A DNA stretch of 64,000 bases from Welwitschia mirabilis (GCA_051453625.1 JBOZIK010000001.1:66470646-66534645), one strand, 5' to 3'; positions 1 to 12,760 are shown, counted from the stretch's first letter. Made by a program: numbers and translations. Notes: a model not told the origin generated them from the sequence alone.

Positions 1-16
1 TATAGAAAAGTGGTGA

Positions 17-114
17 ATAGAAGAATATTGGCCTCGGTATGCTTTAGCAGGAGCAATTAGTAGTGCCATTGCATGGCCTTGGCTATCACTTCTTCATACT
101 TGAGCAAACCAACT
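17..114 (+). other. possible exon remnant (weak)
   Basis: This roughly 100-bp stretch is clearly richer in G+C than its surroundings. It reads open for 32 codons before a TGA, with a balanced composition that includes EEYWPRYALAG and AIAWPWLSLL. That resembles a membrane-associated C-terminus, but I do not recognise the family. An in-frame TGA lies just upstream. It could be the last exon of a gene lying left of the window, a gene fragment or chance. Confidence 0.15.
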
Positions 115-1658
115 AATGAAAATATTTGTTCATTGTTTGTTCACATATCTGTATTCACTAACAATATTTACTAACAAAACCTTTTCTAATAACCTTTCAA
201 AATAGAAGATAAAAGAACTATGTCATTACATTGTTAAATTTTGCAATGTTTAAATTTCAAAAGAAAAATCAGTCTCCCTTGAATGTGTTAACCATAATAT
301 TTCTATATAAGAAAAATGCACCTCAAATAGTATCAATGAAGCATGAGTTTTAATAGCTCTTGGAAAAATGCACCTTAGAAAATTCTTGGAAAAATTGCTA
401 TAAGGCACAAAATTTGAGTCGTAAATATAATAGAGTTTATCACAAGATGTTAATAGCTCTTGATTAGTACTTCTCTTGAGAAGCTATTGCTCATATTTCT
501 AATTTGTACTTAACAATTATGGCATTAGTGAAAATGAAGCATCTATGGAAAGTACTTTAACATGAAAAAAGAAAAATACTCTTAGAAATTTAAATATGTC
601 AAAAGAATTAGAGATTGCCTGTATTAGATGAGAGTAAAAATAATATAGACTAATGCAAGAATTATATATGTTATTCTGACATAAAATGTCTTTAAGATCA
701 TCAAAGATTATTTTAACATAACATTACCTATGAAATGGAATATCAAGCACTCGATAACAAATGATATGCAAAGCCCTGCAAGAAAGAATAACCATGCATC
801 AAGATTAAAAATTAAGAGGTAAATAAGGATTAAAGAATAACCTCAAGCTGGTTATGATGAACATCTTTAGAAATTTTGTGTACGTAGACCTGCATTTTAC
901 AGTTTTGTCTAGTAGCATGCATTTAAAAGATGCACAAATGATTATAGGTTCAAGCTAATCCAAAAGAAAGTTCTTGAAATCTATTAACATTTTTAGGTAC
1001 AATAAAATCATTATAAATAGAGAACTAAAGCAACAAACTTTGAATGAAAAAATAGAATCAGTGAAAAATCATGAAAAGATGTTTCTATAGTAATTTTATT
1101 CTTTTACATCCTAGTAAATGATCTAAGTTTCCTAAAGACAATCCTCCTAGCCAACAAAGTTATTGTAAACAAATTAGTTGCAAAGCCTCTACTTAGTTTG
1201 GAATGTTATATGTAGAGGATAAAATGTCATGAAAATTAGGGTTCATTGGTAGGAGGACAACTTAATATATCCAAATTCCAACTTAGAAGTGGAGGGATAT
1301 GGTTTTTTTATTATCTAGAAAGAAACTAATGTAATAAATAGAAAGAGGCTTAGATGAGGATGAAAGACTTGTATAGAATAGGNNNNNNNNNNATTAACCA
1401 CACAACAAATTGAGCATCCACTAATGAAATCTAGCGATTTTATAAAATCAATTGTAAGAAAATGTTGTTAGTTGGAGTATGTAGAACATTAGCATTAAAT
1501 CTTTAACTTTAGATAGAATGTCAAATGCTTGTCAATGTGATAGAAAAAAAAATTATGTTTCAATTATTAAATATTTTGAAAAAAGGTAATAAAAGGATGG
1601 TATAGGAATGATTCATTATCAATAGCCTAAAACCAAAAAAAACATCGATTAAGAAGTT

Positions 1659-2293
1659 ACTAGATTAATACACTTTTCCAANNNNNNNNNNNNNNNNNNN
1701 NNNNNNNNNNNNNNNNNNNNNNNNNNNNNNNNNNNNNNNNNNNNNNNNNNNNNNNNNNNNNNNNNNNNNNNNNNNNNNNNNNNNNNNNNNNNNNNNNNNN
1801 NNNNNNNNNNNNNNNNNNNNNNNNNNNNNNNNNNNNNNNNNNNNNNNNNNNNNNNNNNNNNNNNNNNNNNNNNNNNNNNNNNNNNNNNNNNNNNNNNNNN
1901 NNNNNNNNNNNNNNNNNNNNNNNNNNNNNNNNNNNNNNNNNNNNNNNNNNNNNNNNNNNNNNNNNNNNNNNNNNNNNNNNNNNNNNNNNNNNNNNNNNNN
2001 NNNNNNNNNNNNNNNNNNNNNNNNNNNNNNNNNNNNNNNNNNNNNNNNNNNNNNNNNNNNNNNNNNNNNNNNNNNNNNNNNNNNNNNNNNNNNNNNNNNN
2101 NNNNNNNNNNNNNNNNNNNNNNNNNNNNNNNNNNNNNNNNNNNNNNNNNNNNNNNNNNNNNNNNNNNNNNNNNNNNNNNNNNNNNNNNNNNNNNNNNNNN
2201 NNNNNNNNNNNNNNNNNNNNNNNNNNNNNNNNNNNNNNNNNNNNNNNNNNNNNNNNNNNNNNNNNNNNNNACTAGATTAATACACTTTTCCAA
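1659..2293. other. assembly gap with identical 23-bp flanks
   Basis: ACTAGATTAATACACTTTTCCAA ends at 1681 and starts again at 2271, around 589 unknown bases. Either a repeat lies in the gap or the two contig ends overlap and were not merged. Confidence 0.8.
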
Positions 2294-3341
2294 ATTGAGA
2301 ATCTTAACTACTATCACCTCATTAAAGTGTTTACAAAGTCCTTTATATATCTTAGCATGAATACTACACCCAACCTATTCATACAAATTATATTCAAATT
2401 CACCTCTTAGATAACTCACCTTAAATCCTAAGCCAAAAATGTTCAAAGTTTTCGAAGATGATTTCTTTAAACTTTTGCTCACTAACTTTCAAGGGATAAT
2501 GTTCTGTGAAAAACTCTTCCTTTTGATCATCTTGGATCAAGATCAGCAAAAGCTCTCAAAGACAAAACCTCATTTCAGATGGATCCTGACTGTAACATTA
2601 CGAAATAATAAATACTACTTAACACTTCAAACCATATGAATTTGAACATAACAAAATCCATCAAGTGAAATGAAGGTAAAAAATACAAAAAATTTTTGTT
2701 AATTTATCTCTTCAACTAGAGTAGATGTCAACCACAATCAAAAACATTTTACAACAGAGAGCTCAGCTGGGCTATCATGAAGACAGAAAGGTAGATTTTT
2801 GATATGAATTCATCCATATTATATTTTAATACCCATTGTTATTAGAATCAAGAGCTAAAAAAGCAATTTAATATGATTGGAGAACAGAAAGACATAAATC
2901 AAAGCAACAAGATTCCTCAGATAGGTGGATATGATAAGATAATGTCAGGAGTATGCATAAAAGCAATTGGATATTCTTTTGTCTAAATGCTCCATTATCC
3001 ATCTACCATAGGCATGATATTGGAAAATCTATAATTTGAACTCTACTCTATAAAGTTTTCTATTTCATATGTTGTTGATGTACTGCTTTTGTATTACTAT
3101 GATTGTCTATGTTGTCCACCTTATGAAATTCAAACTTCACATGTCTAACAAAGATCTGCTTATCAGAGGTAATGAAATTATGAAAATCACTTGATAGAGC
3201 ATTACGTAGAACATTACCAATTTTAGTTGAGATCTACTTCCCTATTCTTCCCCTGTCCCCTCCCCCCCTTTTACCCAGACCTTCACCCCTTTCTAAACAT
3301 CTGTGATAACCCTATCTAACTATGCATCTATATAATCTGCA

Positions 3342-3802
3342 TTATTTAAGTCCTATACATCTAATTACAAATCTTTCTTCAAGTGGAACATGAGGCACTA
3401 AAACTAGTTTTATACATATAAATATTAGAACTTGATAAAATGCTAGAAGTTTTGTGATCGACTCTAAAATATTTGGAGGTATCTCATGAATAATTCCTAA
3501 ACTAGAACCTAGACTAAGTAACCTTTTGATGAACATCTTATTTAAAGATCAAATACATATTCCTTTACAGCCCCATAATGCTAAGCATATATGAGTGTCA
3601 TGAATATAAGGATAAGAAGCACATGTATCCATTCTCCTTTTAAAAACTTTATGAGTGGTAATAAAAGGTAAAGGGCCTCTGTAGAGCCGAAAACAAGCAG
3701 GAGATACAAAGCCACCAATATGCTTTTGTATTCTTCAAATAGTGATTTTAGATTGAAGATGCCTTCATTATCCAATTCAGTTATTTGCAGTAATGCTCCC
3801 AT
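3342..3802 (-). pseudogene. two adjacent hydrophobic reading frames, unknown
   Basis: Two minus-strand open stretches of 73 codons (3581-3802) and 64 codons (3342-3536) lie end to end. The upstream one starts MGALLQITELDNEG and runs into a strongly hydrophobic stretch (ILVALYLLLVFG, then VLLILIFMTLIY). The downstream one is also hydrophobic (VLIFICIKLVLVP). They could be fragments of one broken membrane-type ORF or chance frames in AT-rich DNA. I recognise no family, and no splice or promoter context supports a real gene. Confidence 0.15.
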
Positions 3803-4910
3803 TACAAGATTAAAAACAAATGAAAATACTAGGAAAATACTGATTTGAGGATAATTATGTTACTCAAAGCTAGATTTAATAAAAAATCAATTAGAAATGT
3901 TGCTTACTGTAATGAGATTTTTCTAAAATTTAATTCTAGTAGCCATTAATATAAGAGATTGGTAACATTGAAAATTGAAAAACAAAGAATCATAGTTATA
4001 AGCTTCAATCACTCTCCTCAGCTAAATCTTCTTTATCTATTTTCCTTCTACAAACATCATTAGCTAAATAAAACCAGCATGCTCTTATATCTTACATTAT
4101 AGTAAAAGGAGACTAAACATGTTATTGAAAATAGACTCCATGCACCTCCAAATATGATCATCATACAGATGATTGTCATTTCAAAAAATCTAAGGATGGC
4201 TTATAATAGGTAAGAAGAAAGACACATACACATGGTTAAACTAAAGCATATGGTAGAGCAGTAAGAAGAAATAGTGTTAAAAAGGTTAACACTTAAAAAA
4301 GTTAGGAGAAACCATTGCTAAAATAATAGATTAATAGAAATAAGGAAAAAAGGCTAAGATACTAGGGGAACAAAGAAAATTCAATTACATAATCCTAATA
4401 AGATAAATCCTTAAAAGTGAAATTTAAGATTAAAGAGTTAGTTACCTGATAGAGCCCATAAAGGCTTAGAGACAAGGCTAGAAAGACATAGTAAACAGAT
4501 CATAAAAAAATGTTAGATTCTTTCACAAGTAATGTTAAAATCTTGACTATTTTGAAAGTGAGACTAATAGCTATAGAAATTATCTCAACAAAATGAAATA
4601 AAAACTATAAGCTAAAGAGAAAATAAGTTATAAGAATCCAATTAAGAACATAAAATAAATAATATCTTTAAAGGAAGAATTTGAAAGATTATTTAGTCAA
4701 AACAAGGATAGAATTTAAAATAAAATATATTAAAATAAAAATCCAAAGTTATATGGTTTAAGAAAGGAGATAACAACATAACATTATTTTGTAGAATAGC
4801 TAATCAAAGAAATAAATAGAATAAAATTCAAATAGTAAAAGTAATAGGTAATGAGGTAAAGGGAAAATACATTCTTGAGGCTTTTAATAATATGCTAAAA
4901 GATTAGTAGA
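3803..4910. other. AT-rich sequence, nothing recognised
   Basis: About 1.1 kb of purine-rich, AT-rich DNA with stops in all frames and no motif that I can assign. Confidence 0.4.
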
Positions 4911-5072
4911 AGAAAATAGTGCATGAGTAAGCACTGACTGGCACTACTTATGGCTAAACTAGCATAAGAAAATAATGTGTGAGTGAGGACTGACTAGCAC
5001 TGCATAAGACTTTTAAAGGAAATAACACGTGAGTGAGCACTGACCAGCTCTACTTATAACTAAACTAGCATG
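4911..5072. repeat. tandem repeat, three imperfect units of about 50-57 bp
   Basis: Three units begin at about 4911, 4968 and 5018. Each opens with a GAAATA-like start, followed by GTGAGTGAGCACTGAC-like sequence and then GCACTACTTATGGCTAAACTAGC or a variant. The middle copy is shortened and diverged. The array lies immediately left of the CACTA-like segment and might belong to it. Confidence 0.65.
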
Positions 5073-5126
5073 TGAGGGTTTGCTCTTAGAACATGCACAT
5101 GGTTGTTTTTCTAATTTTTTGGGTTA

Positions 5127-5366
5127 ACCTTTTAAGGTGTTTGTTCCATTAACTACCTTAAAATATCACTGCTTTTAAGGCATTTATCGGTTAAACCTTT
5201 AAAAGATCCCAATATTTAAGGCATTGATTTATAAACACCTTAAAAACATTAGACAGGGGCTTTTAAGGCATTTATTCTAAAAATGCCTTAAAAAATTATA
5301 GACTTAGAAATTTAATTAAGGCATTTATTTAAATAAACACCTTAAAAGCCTTTATTTCTTACACTG
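5127..5366. mobile_element. CACTA-type DNA transposon end or short derivative
   Basis: The segment is packed with alternating direct and inverted copies of TTTTAAGGCATTTAT and its complement ATAAATGCCTTAAAA, the pattern of subterminal repeats in plant CACTA (En/Spm) elements. It ends at 5348-5366 in TTATTTCTTACACTG. The reverse complement starts CAGTGTAAGAAAT, close to the CACTA consensus CACTACAAGAAA. I find no matching left terminus or transposase, so this is a 3' end fragment or a small non-autonomous copy. The family assignment rests on repeat architecture only. Confidence 0.5.
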
Positions 5367-5846
5367 TTGATTTTATCTCCCAAACCATTAGAAGATCATT
5401 GTTTCTTATGATAACATTTTTTCAAAGATTTCAAACAATGATTCTCAACTTGATCTTTTGAAACTTCATCTTTCCTCTAACCTAGTAACCATTTTGGATA
5501 CTTAATATCCTATAGTTAAGGAGGAAGATTTAATCACTAGTCCTATTCTAGTTCTTCTATCAATACAACTTCTCTGTAACCTATAGGAATTAAGTAATTT
5601 GATGCTCTAAGCACTCTTAATCATGGTTTTAGTAGTAATTTATTAAGTTTTTTGACTAAAAAAGCTGAAACTATCCATAGGTAATATCATAAAAATTGGT
5701 TGTAATCTATTCTTCAAGATGTTCATGATGATAAAAAGGGTAAAACTAGAACTAGATATAGCTTGCATATAACTAATGATGATAATATTGATGAGATTCT
5801 TTTAATTTTTGATGATAAACTAACTTCTTTGAAAGACATCATTATA

Positions 5847-6060
5847 CATAATTAGTGGATCCAAGCTATGAAAGAATAATATCATACTCTTGTAGAAAAT
5901 AATACATGGAAGTTGGTCCATAAAATTAAGGGACTTATACATTATAAATTCATTGTACTATTATATCATCTAATCATAGAACCAAAAACTACTACCTAAA
6001 CAAAGATATCTGGTTAAGAGAAGGTCTAATATTTATAATCCAATATTGGATTGATAATGA
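5847..6060 (+). pseudogene. Ty1/copia reverse transcriptase, N-terminal fragment
   Basis: The plus strand reads W-I-Q-A-M-K-E at 5856-5876 and E-N-N-T-W-K-L-V at about 5895-5918. This is the conserved opening of the Copia RT domain (W..AM.EE...L..N.TW.LV). One glutamate codon of the first motif has become TAA. A weak continuation (QRYLVK, where K/QARLVA is expected) is visible near 6001. No later RT motifs follow, so the rest of pol is lost. It is probably linked to the LTR-like sequence just downstream. Confidence 0.6.
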
Positions 6061-6129
6061 GTTAAGTCAAACTCATTTCTTTCTTGTACATCATGGATTT
6101 CATTTGACTTTTATATCTCTGATTGAAGT

Positions 6130-6592
6130 CATATCTAATCCTAATACTATAGAATGTGTAGTACAAATATGGCCTAGTACTATGGGATGTGTAGCACACA
6201 TTTTGTCTTTGTATTATGGTATGTGTAATGCACATAAACAATCCTATTTGCTATAATACATATAGCTCTAAATTAATTGCTTATTTTATGAAGTAGTTTT
6301 TTCACATAAAAACTCCTTTCTGGAGGTTTTAATTGTAGGTCACATTTCCAAGGATTTCTTGTAGGGACTCTAAATTCTCCTTGGAAGAGAATGTATTCTT
6401 ATGTTGAGAGGGAAACTACTAAGGCTAGTACACATTGTGGTTTCATATTCAAGGATTCGTGGAAACCATATTAGTGTGCTTGTCTATTTAAGAAATATCT
6501 TTGTTTGAATAAGTGAAATTAGAGAAATAAAATTTATGATTTGGAAATCTTGTGCTATTGATTTTTGACACTCTTAGTTTTAATAACCTCTA
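6130..6592 (+). repeat. probable degraded Copia LTR
   Basis: The sequence has LTR-like makeup: a TATTTAAG box near 6484, an AATAAA signal near 6526 and a short downstream region, following a Copia RT fragment in the same orientation. Three imperfect repeats of about 35-40 bp (TACTATGGGATGTGTAGCAC-like) occupy about 6137-6236. No partner LTR was found, so the assignment is inferred from context. Confidence 0.35.
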
Positions 6593-8052
6593 CATATGGA
6601 TATTTTAAAAAAAAAAAAAGCATTAGTTTTATTATGGATAGAAAAATAGCTAAAGTCAAGTAGCACAAAAAACTATATTATCAATGAAGAAAGTAAGTTA
6701 ATAGCATTAATAAGCAAAAAAAAATAAAACATAAAGAAGAAGAAGAGGAGAAAAACTATTTAAGATAAAACCATCTAACACCACTTCCTATAAAGATAAA
6801 AATAAAGTATTTAAAATGATACAAATGAAATAAAATATTGGATTTAAAGAATATAAGGAAAAATAAGAAAGAATAAGAAGGAAACCTTATATAGAATTGA
6901 TGAAATAATAAAGAAGTTATGTTAAAATTAAGGATATTTAAAGGATCTTAAGCTTTATCAAGTATGTTTTACATGGAAGATGTCCTTAAAGAACTTCTTC
7001 CTTTACTTGATGTGTTTCTTTTTATTCTTTGTCTCTTTAATATGCTTATTCTTTACATTCTAACATTATTAAAGATGAAAACTAGAAGTATGTTTTTTTT
7101 GAAAAATTACATTTTTATAGAAATTTTATAAATTTCGCAATCCATTTTTAACATTATGGATAATGTAAAATTTTGATTAGAGGGTAGAAGTGTTTAAGGT
7201 ACAACTCAATGATGCTTATTTCTTTAGTTAATAAGAAATGAAGGCAAGATTGACCTAGTAACACAAGATTGTAAATTATCGAGTCCAACTTCTAGTAATA
7301 GTAATATATAACTTTCATTATAGAAAAGGTTCCAAAGTCATTATTATATGAGGATAGAGGACATGAAAAATAAGTAAATTAAGAACTTCTATTTTAACAA
7401 GAGATCAAATAGACTTCAAATGTAAAATTAAAGGAGAGTCTAGTGTACAATAACTAGAAATAGACATAGAACTCAAAGACTAACTTAAATGTTTTAAGAA
7501 AATAAAAGAATTCTATTAAAATATATATTACAATTTCTCTTAAAATCTGAAAATCTGCTAAGTATGTTGTGGTTTAAATTGTAGTGATATTATCTAATTT
7601 ACTACATGAGTAGTAATGAGATTCATCTATCACTTTGGTTTATCATTGTCTATCCATAAGCATGACAAGTAAGAAATTAACATGATAATTAAGAAATGTA
7701 TCTCAATAATAACCAAACCAAAATTAAACTATAAAATGAAACATAAATAATAAGGGTTTACTTAGAAATATAGATAACTTGGCAAAAAATGTGGAGTCAT
7801 GTCAAGTATTGAAAGTATGAACTAAGTGATAACTTGAAATCAAGAAATGAAAAATACTATCTTTATTTACTAGAAAAGAACGATGTAGAATATAAGTTAA
7901 GAAAAACTTGATATTAACAAGGAAACATAAAGAAAGCATCATGATCAATCCTTTCTCAAAGAATAAAAACTAAAAATACATGATAGGATAGTTTTTCCTT
8001 CAAGAATAATTTCTTTTATATGTCAAATATTATGAATGTTATAAAATGGATA
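6593..8052. other. AT-rich sequence, nothing recognised
   Basis: There are no coding motifs. The stretch around 7110-7290 has a composition typical of old LTR sequence, but I found no second copy of it in the window. Confidence 0.35.
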
Positions 8053-8564
8053 TGACATTCAAAATTTCTCTTATAAAAATTAAAATAAGAAATAAAGTAA
8101 TTTCATCAATAACTAAGAACATCATTTAAGAATATTAGAAAAGACTAGGAGAAAAGGGTTAAATCTTTGTTAAATAAGTTAAAATATAAGATGTATAAAG
8201 AGAAAAATAGCACTCATTTTTATTTTGAAATCTCGATAACAAACTCTAAATACCATTATGCTATATGCAAGATCTTGAAAAGGTATTTTAAGTAGGTCAT
8301 ACTATTTTAAGATCTATTTTGTAAAACCACTAGGAAACTAGTCTAGCTTATCAAAGACCAAGTATTCCTAGGAAAATGGTACATTTCCTTTGCCTTTCAA
8401 AACATCTTATTTTACCATAATGAAATGATGTGACTTTTTAAAAAATAGTTATTTCATTAAGAATACATCCTTTAAATGGTTATTGTAATGATTAATAGTG
8501 TATTATAATTAATTAAATTTTCATAATAGTAATAATTTCAAAAGCAAGATTTTGGAATCATTAC
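8053..8564 (-). repeat. 3' LTR of chromovirus
   Basis: Aligns by eye along its whole length with 18016-18520. Shared blocks include AATAAAATTAAAATAA-like, GTTAAATAAGT-like and CCATAATGAAATGA. On the minus strand it starts near TAATGATTCC (8564 downward), equivalent to TGTAATGATCC in the 5' LTR. The many differences between the two LTRs imply an old insertion. Confidence 0.8.
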
Positions 8565-8565
8565 T

Positions 8566-8580
8566 GAGTTCTCCCCTTAA
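8566..8580 (-). other. polypurine tract of chromovirus
   Basis: The minus strand reads AAGGGGAGAACTCAG immediately before the LTR start. This is the plus-strand priming site expected at the 3' LTR border and helps fix the element's orientation. Confidence 0.75.
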
Positions 8581-8734
8581 TATTACTACTCATCTTAGAA
8601 TTAGTATTCCTCTAAGGGATCATTTTGCTATGGGTTTGTTTAGCATCAAATCCTTTATTCTCATCATACTCCTTTATATTAATTAAGAGTTGATTAAATT
8701 TTATTTAAAAATAAACCTAGATAATTTTATTTTA

Positions 8735-9720
8735 TGTATTATTCATTTTTCCAAGTACACTAATCATAGTGAGATCATTATATTAATACTTCTTTATTGA
8801 TTTTCTTTTTAATTTTATTTCTCTATGCTCCTTAATAATAATTAAATTAATTGTAAAAGTGAGGCTAGATCTTATCTAACATTTCTTTCAATTCATCATA
8901 TAAACATTAAGTTTTCTTAAATAGTAAGGTTTAATAAGACTAATATAGAATACCAAATCAACATGAGATCATTCTTTAGGAAAGTGAAGTTTATATGCTA
9001 ATTTATCTATTCTCTCAATAACTTGAAAATGTCCACAAAACCCAGGTGATAATTTACCATATTTTTCTATCTTTGAGATTACCTTCTTTGATTTAACTCT
9101 TAGTATTACTTGGTTACCAACTTGAAAAATGTGATGAAAATGTTTTTGATCATAATACTTCTTGTATATATCTTCTTTCTTAATTCTTTCATTCTCTAAA
9201 TTTATTCTTTTCCTCCTTGATATATTTGTGCTAAATATAATCAACTTATAGAAGTTTCATAGTTCATGCCATATGTTTTTCCAAAAGGAAAACATTTAGT
9301 TAAAGTTTGGGTAAACTTAGTTATAAGAAAATTCTATCAAATAAAGAAAATATTTCATCTCTCTAGTCTTCCAACCATATAACTTCTCAAAAATGTTTTT
9401 AAGATATGATTCACTCATTCTGTTTATTCATTAATTTCTAAATGACATTATACTAAAAAGTATTTAAGTATCTAATTTATTAAAGAATTCCTGTTAAATT
9501 TTTAATACAGATTTTTGATCTCTTTTGTAAATAATAATTTTAAGAATTTCATGTAAAGAAAATATTTTCCTTACAAAGTAAGTTATAATCTCTTTTACAG
9601 TAGCTATGATTTTGTTTGAAATAAAATGTGCCATCTTCGTGAGCTAAACCACACATACGAATATGGCATCATGTTGTTAAATGGTCTCAGAGAAGCTTGT
9701 AATAAAATTTATAGTAATCT
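8735..9720 (-). pseudogene. chromovirus integrase with chromodomain remnant
   Basis: The clearest part is an open stretch at 8969-9244 (91 codons). It carries the integrase C-terminal signature: a YYDQKHFHHIFQVGNQVILRV-like segment, then GKLSPGFCGHFQVIERI and LAYKLHFP (family pattern GKLSPR..GPF.I.ER.G..AYRL.LP). Upstream on the minus strand (9340-9500), fragments of the catalytic core survive (FFNKLDT, YLKNIFEKL). Downstream (8735-8832), EIKLKRKSIKKY and W-K-N-E fit the chromodomain pattern (KR..I.EYLVKW...TWE). Integrase inserts the cDNA; in chromoviruses the chromodomain is thought to guide it to chromatin. Broken by several stops. Confidence 0.8.
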
Positions 9721-10249
9721 TTTTTTATTTTTAGGATAATACTCCTAAAGGGTTTTAGGAGTCTAGTTGCCTATTTCTATTTTAACTTAAATCCTTTGCA
9801 TATTAGATAAACTTTAATAAATTATTTAATCTACAACTTTGTTCTTTGCCAATAATAATACTTTCTTAAAGTCATGTATGTTTTTGAAAATCTTGGATGA
9901 CCTACATATGGATTTTCATATGCCTCTCTAAGTAATTAAGGATGCCAAAATCTAATGGGAATAAAAAATCAATTTTATCTTATCAGAATTTCATTGGTAG
10001 TTCAATGAAAAGGAGAAATGTTTTAATTATTCATAGGTTTATAACAAATTTCTTTAAACACCTTTATACCAAATTTCTTTAAATACCTCATCCTATGACA
10101 CTTGTTCTTTAATTTCTTTAGCCATTAGCAGATTTACTCTAAAGATAATCATACACATATGTAACTTAGAGCATCTATAACTTTGTTCTCTTTTCTAGGT
10201 GTAAACTAAAGATGGAAATAATATTTTGCTAATAATTCTACCCATATTT

Positions 10250-11330
10250 ATTGTCTGATATTTAGAAGAGATTATTTCTATAAAAATTCTAAACTTTTAT
10301 GATTAGTTTTAATTTGATATTTATTTCCCAAAATGTAGTGTCTTCATAATTTAATACATGAATTATAACTAGTAATTCTAAATGATGCATGGGATAATTA
10401 TGTTCATGTTTGTTTAACTTGCATGATTCATATGCAATCACTCTTCCTTCCTACATTAGTACTACACCTATTGCCTCTCCATAAGAATCTATGACTACTA
10501 AGAATTCTTTATCCATTTTTATAATTTTTAGAACTAGCACTGTGCTTAATACGGATTTTATTCACAAAAATATTTATTTACATATATTATTAAAATAAAA
10601 TAAAACTTTATCTCTAGTTATATTTATCAGTAGATTAATAATTTTGGACAAATTTTGGATGAAATAGCTATGGAATCCTATAAGACTAAGGAAGCTTTTT
10701 AATTTACTAGAAATTTTTAGCCCATCCCATTTTCTTATAACTTGTACTTTTTTGGACTTAGATTTTAAATATTCTTTGGATATGACATTTTCTAGATGGG
10801 GGATTAAACTCCTAAAAATTCACATTTGCTAAGTTTAACTATTAAAACATTTTCTTTAAGTAATTAGAAAACTAACTTTAAGTGTTGGACATGTTATTTC
10901 TTACTTTTAAAGTAAATTAAAATATGATACATGAAAATAATAAAAAAATTGATTTAAATTGGGATGAAATATATAATTCATTAATGTTGTAAATGTAATG
11001 AGAGCATTTGTTAAACTAAAATGCATAACTGTGAACTCAAAATTATCATATATAATGATAAAATATATTTTTGAAACATAGTCTTCTTTGATATAAATTT
11101 TATGATATCTTGATTTTAAATCTATTTTGGTAAAATATCTCTCTTTTGGTAGCTAGTCAAAAAGATCATCGATTTGAAATAGTATATATTTATTATTTAT
11201 TATTACCTTGTTTAACTCACAATAATTAATGTAAAATCTTAGCAACCAATCTTTCTTCTTAATAAATAAAACTGGTACTCCCTAAGATGGTATACTATGC
11301 CTAATTCTTTCTTCATTTTCTAATTGTTCA
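10250..11330 (-). pseudogene. chromovirus reverse transcriptase and RNase H
   Basis: On the minus strand, RT motifs appear in order. Y-Q-F-Y-L is a decayed form of 'PVLFVKKKDG'. A segment at about 11,000-11,160 matches the 'FS.IDL..GY.QI' to 'KTAF.T..GHYEF' region across frames. VKLSKCEFL lies at 10811-10840. RNase H follows with EGRVIAYES (10427-10450) and HEHNYPMHHLELL, close to the family's 'HE.NYP.HDLELLA'; the first RNase H Asp block reads V-I-D-S-Y-G. Frameshifts and stops break the sequence and the YxDD box cannot be read cleanly. The enzyme would have made the cDNA and removed template RNA. Confidence 0.75.
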
Positions 11331-11339
11331 ATCTATAGT

Positions 11340-12760
11340 TTTAGCTCTTTGAGCTTAATAACTAAGAATCTATATGATTCTTAAGAAATCAATTGTGCTT
11401 CTTGTACTAGATCAATTACATATTCCACTTTCTGTTTGGTGGTAAATCAACATTATCTTTGAATACTTCTTGGAAGTTATATAGCTTAATAAGTAGCTCT
11501 GCTTCTACTTCATTTGTTATTATAACATAAAATAATTGAGCTAACTTAAAAGATTTTTTCATTTTCTTATTTGTCATATTATTTTCTTATCTTCTATTCT
11601 TTTGAAACTCATCTTCTAGATGAAATGGGAATAAGTATGGTTCCTTTCTTAAAAGATGCTTGAACATCATATTTTCCTAGAAAGGATATCCCTAGAATTT
11701 CCTCATATTTTCTATAATATTAAATACATAAAATTTATTATAAAACATAAATGATCAATTATAACGTTTAACTATGCATAGTAACCTAATTAAGTGATTA
11801 TTTTTCCTCTAGTCACTTATATCATAAATGTTTGTACCCTAATTATTTTATCTTATAAGTAGTTTTCAACATTGGAAGAAATAAAATTATTACTAGGATC
11901 ATAACCAATGAGAAATATAATAAGAAAATTATGTAAAATTCATCTAAATTTAATCATATATTATTAGTTTTACATGAAACTTATTTGAATTGGGAAAATA
12001 TACTTTTCTTACTTGTGACTATCTCGTGATACAATTAGTTTATTAGAATTTGTATCTTACTTTTCCTTTATACTATTTATTGATTATGTAATCATTCATC
12101 TTCATTATTGACAAACAATGCCTAATGATTATGGCTTAAAGATTCTGATTGGGATGAAGAATTTTAATTTCTTAGTTGTGGAGTGATAGGTATTACCGTT
12201 TGGACCATCATAAAACTTATTTATTATACTTTCATCTAATTTTCAATCTTTCTTTATGATTCCTTTAGAGATTTAAATTCTAAATGATGGATCAAATTTC
12301 TTAATTGAGGTAGTAGATGTTAATATAGTCATCAATGAGTTCTTCTGGATCGCATTAGATTTAAAATTTGTCAAGTTTATAGAGTTCTTCTCAATGATCA
12401 TGAAGGATTTTTATGTCAATATTAATCATATAAAATAAATCATTCATCCTTGATGAAGTAGTTAGGAATAAAAGCCTTTTTGAATTATGTAGTAAATCCC
12501 ATTTAGTTAACCCATGTATTCCTTATCACACTGAGCTAATTCCATTAAGATATGACATCTCTTATAAGAAACATGGTAGCATATCAATTACATGAAGGAT
12601 TATCAATATTTTTAACATAAATTATTATTAATATATTAGATCGATTATGATACCTTATTGTAATACCTTGACATGACTGCATCCATGAGAATTTATACTC
12701 TTTTTTTTTAACATATTCTTGCATGTCTTGATCTTTGGTGAGGTTGTTTAAAGGTGAGTT
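11340..12760 (-). pseudogene. chromovirus protease and gag region
   Basis: A gag-like block on the minus strand at about 12,290-12,760 can be followed across frames: a W.....F..AFIPNYFIKDE-like segment, then E-E-L-I-D-D-Y-I, fitting the retrotransposon gag pattern (W..L...F...F.P......L...L..L.Q....V..Y...F). The 11,340-12,290 interval should hold the zinc knuckle and protease by position, but I could not read CCHC or D-S/T-G with confidence. Heavily decayed. Confidence 0.5.

Larger units (their letters stand above)
1..3341. other. AT-rich sequence without a recognisable gene
   Basis: I see no gene, RNA gene or transposon domain I can name here. Two gaps occur (1383-1392 and 1682-2270). The second is flanked by the same 23-bp sequence on both sides (1659-1681 and 2271-2293). 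A cytosine-rich tract lies at about 3236-3297. A reading frame of 66 codons at 2439-2639 has no recognisable motif and is not called. The one stretch that looks different in composition is at 17-114 and is listed separately. Confidence 0.5.

Noticed and set aside
1649-2317. 222-codon open frame on the minus strand
   Set aside because: It exists only because the unknown bases of the gap contain no stops; similar false frames occur at 53463-53891, 53572-53868, 58890-59342, 60334-60528 and 61746-62483.
3236-3297. Polypurine tract of an unseen element (minus strand)
   Set aside because: The C-rich run is long and irregular and no LTR-like repeat follows on either side.
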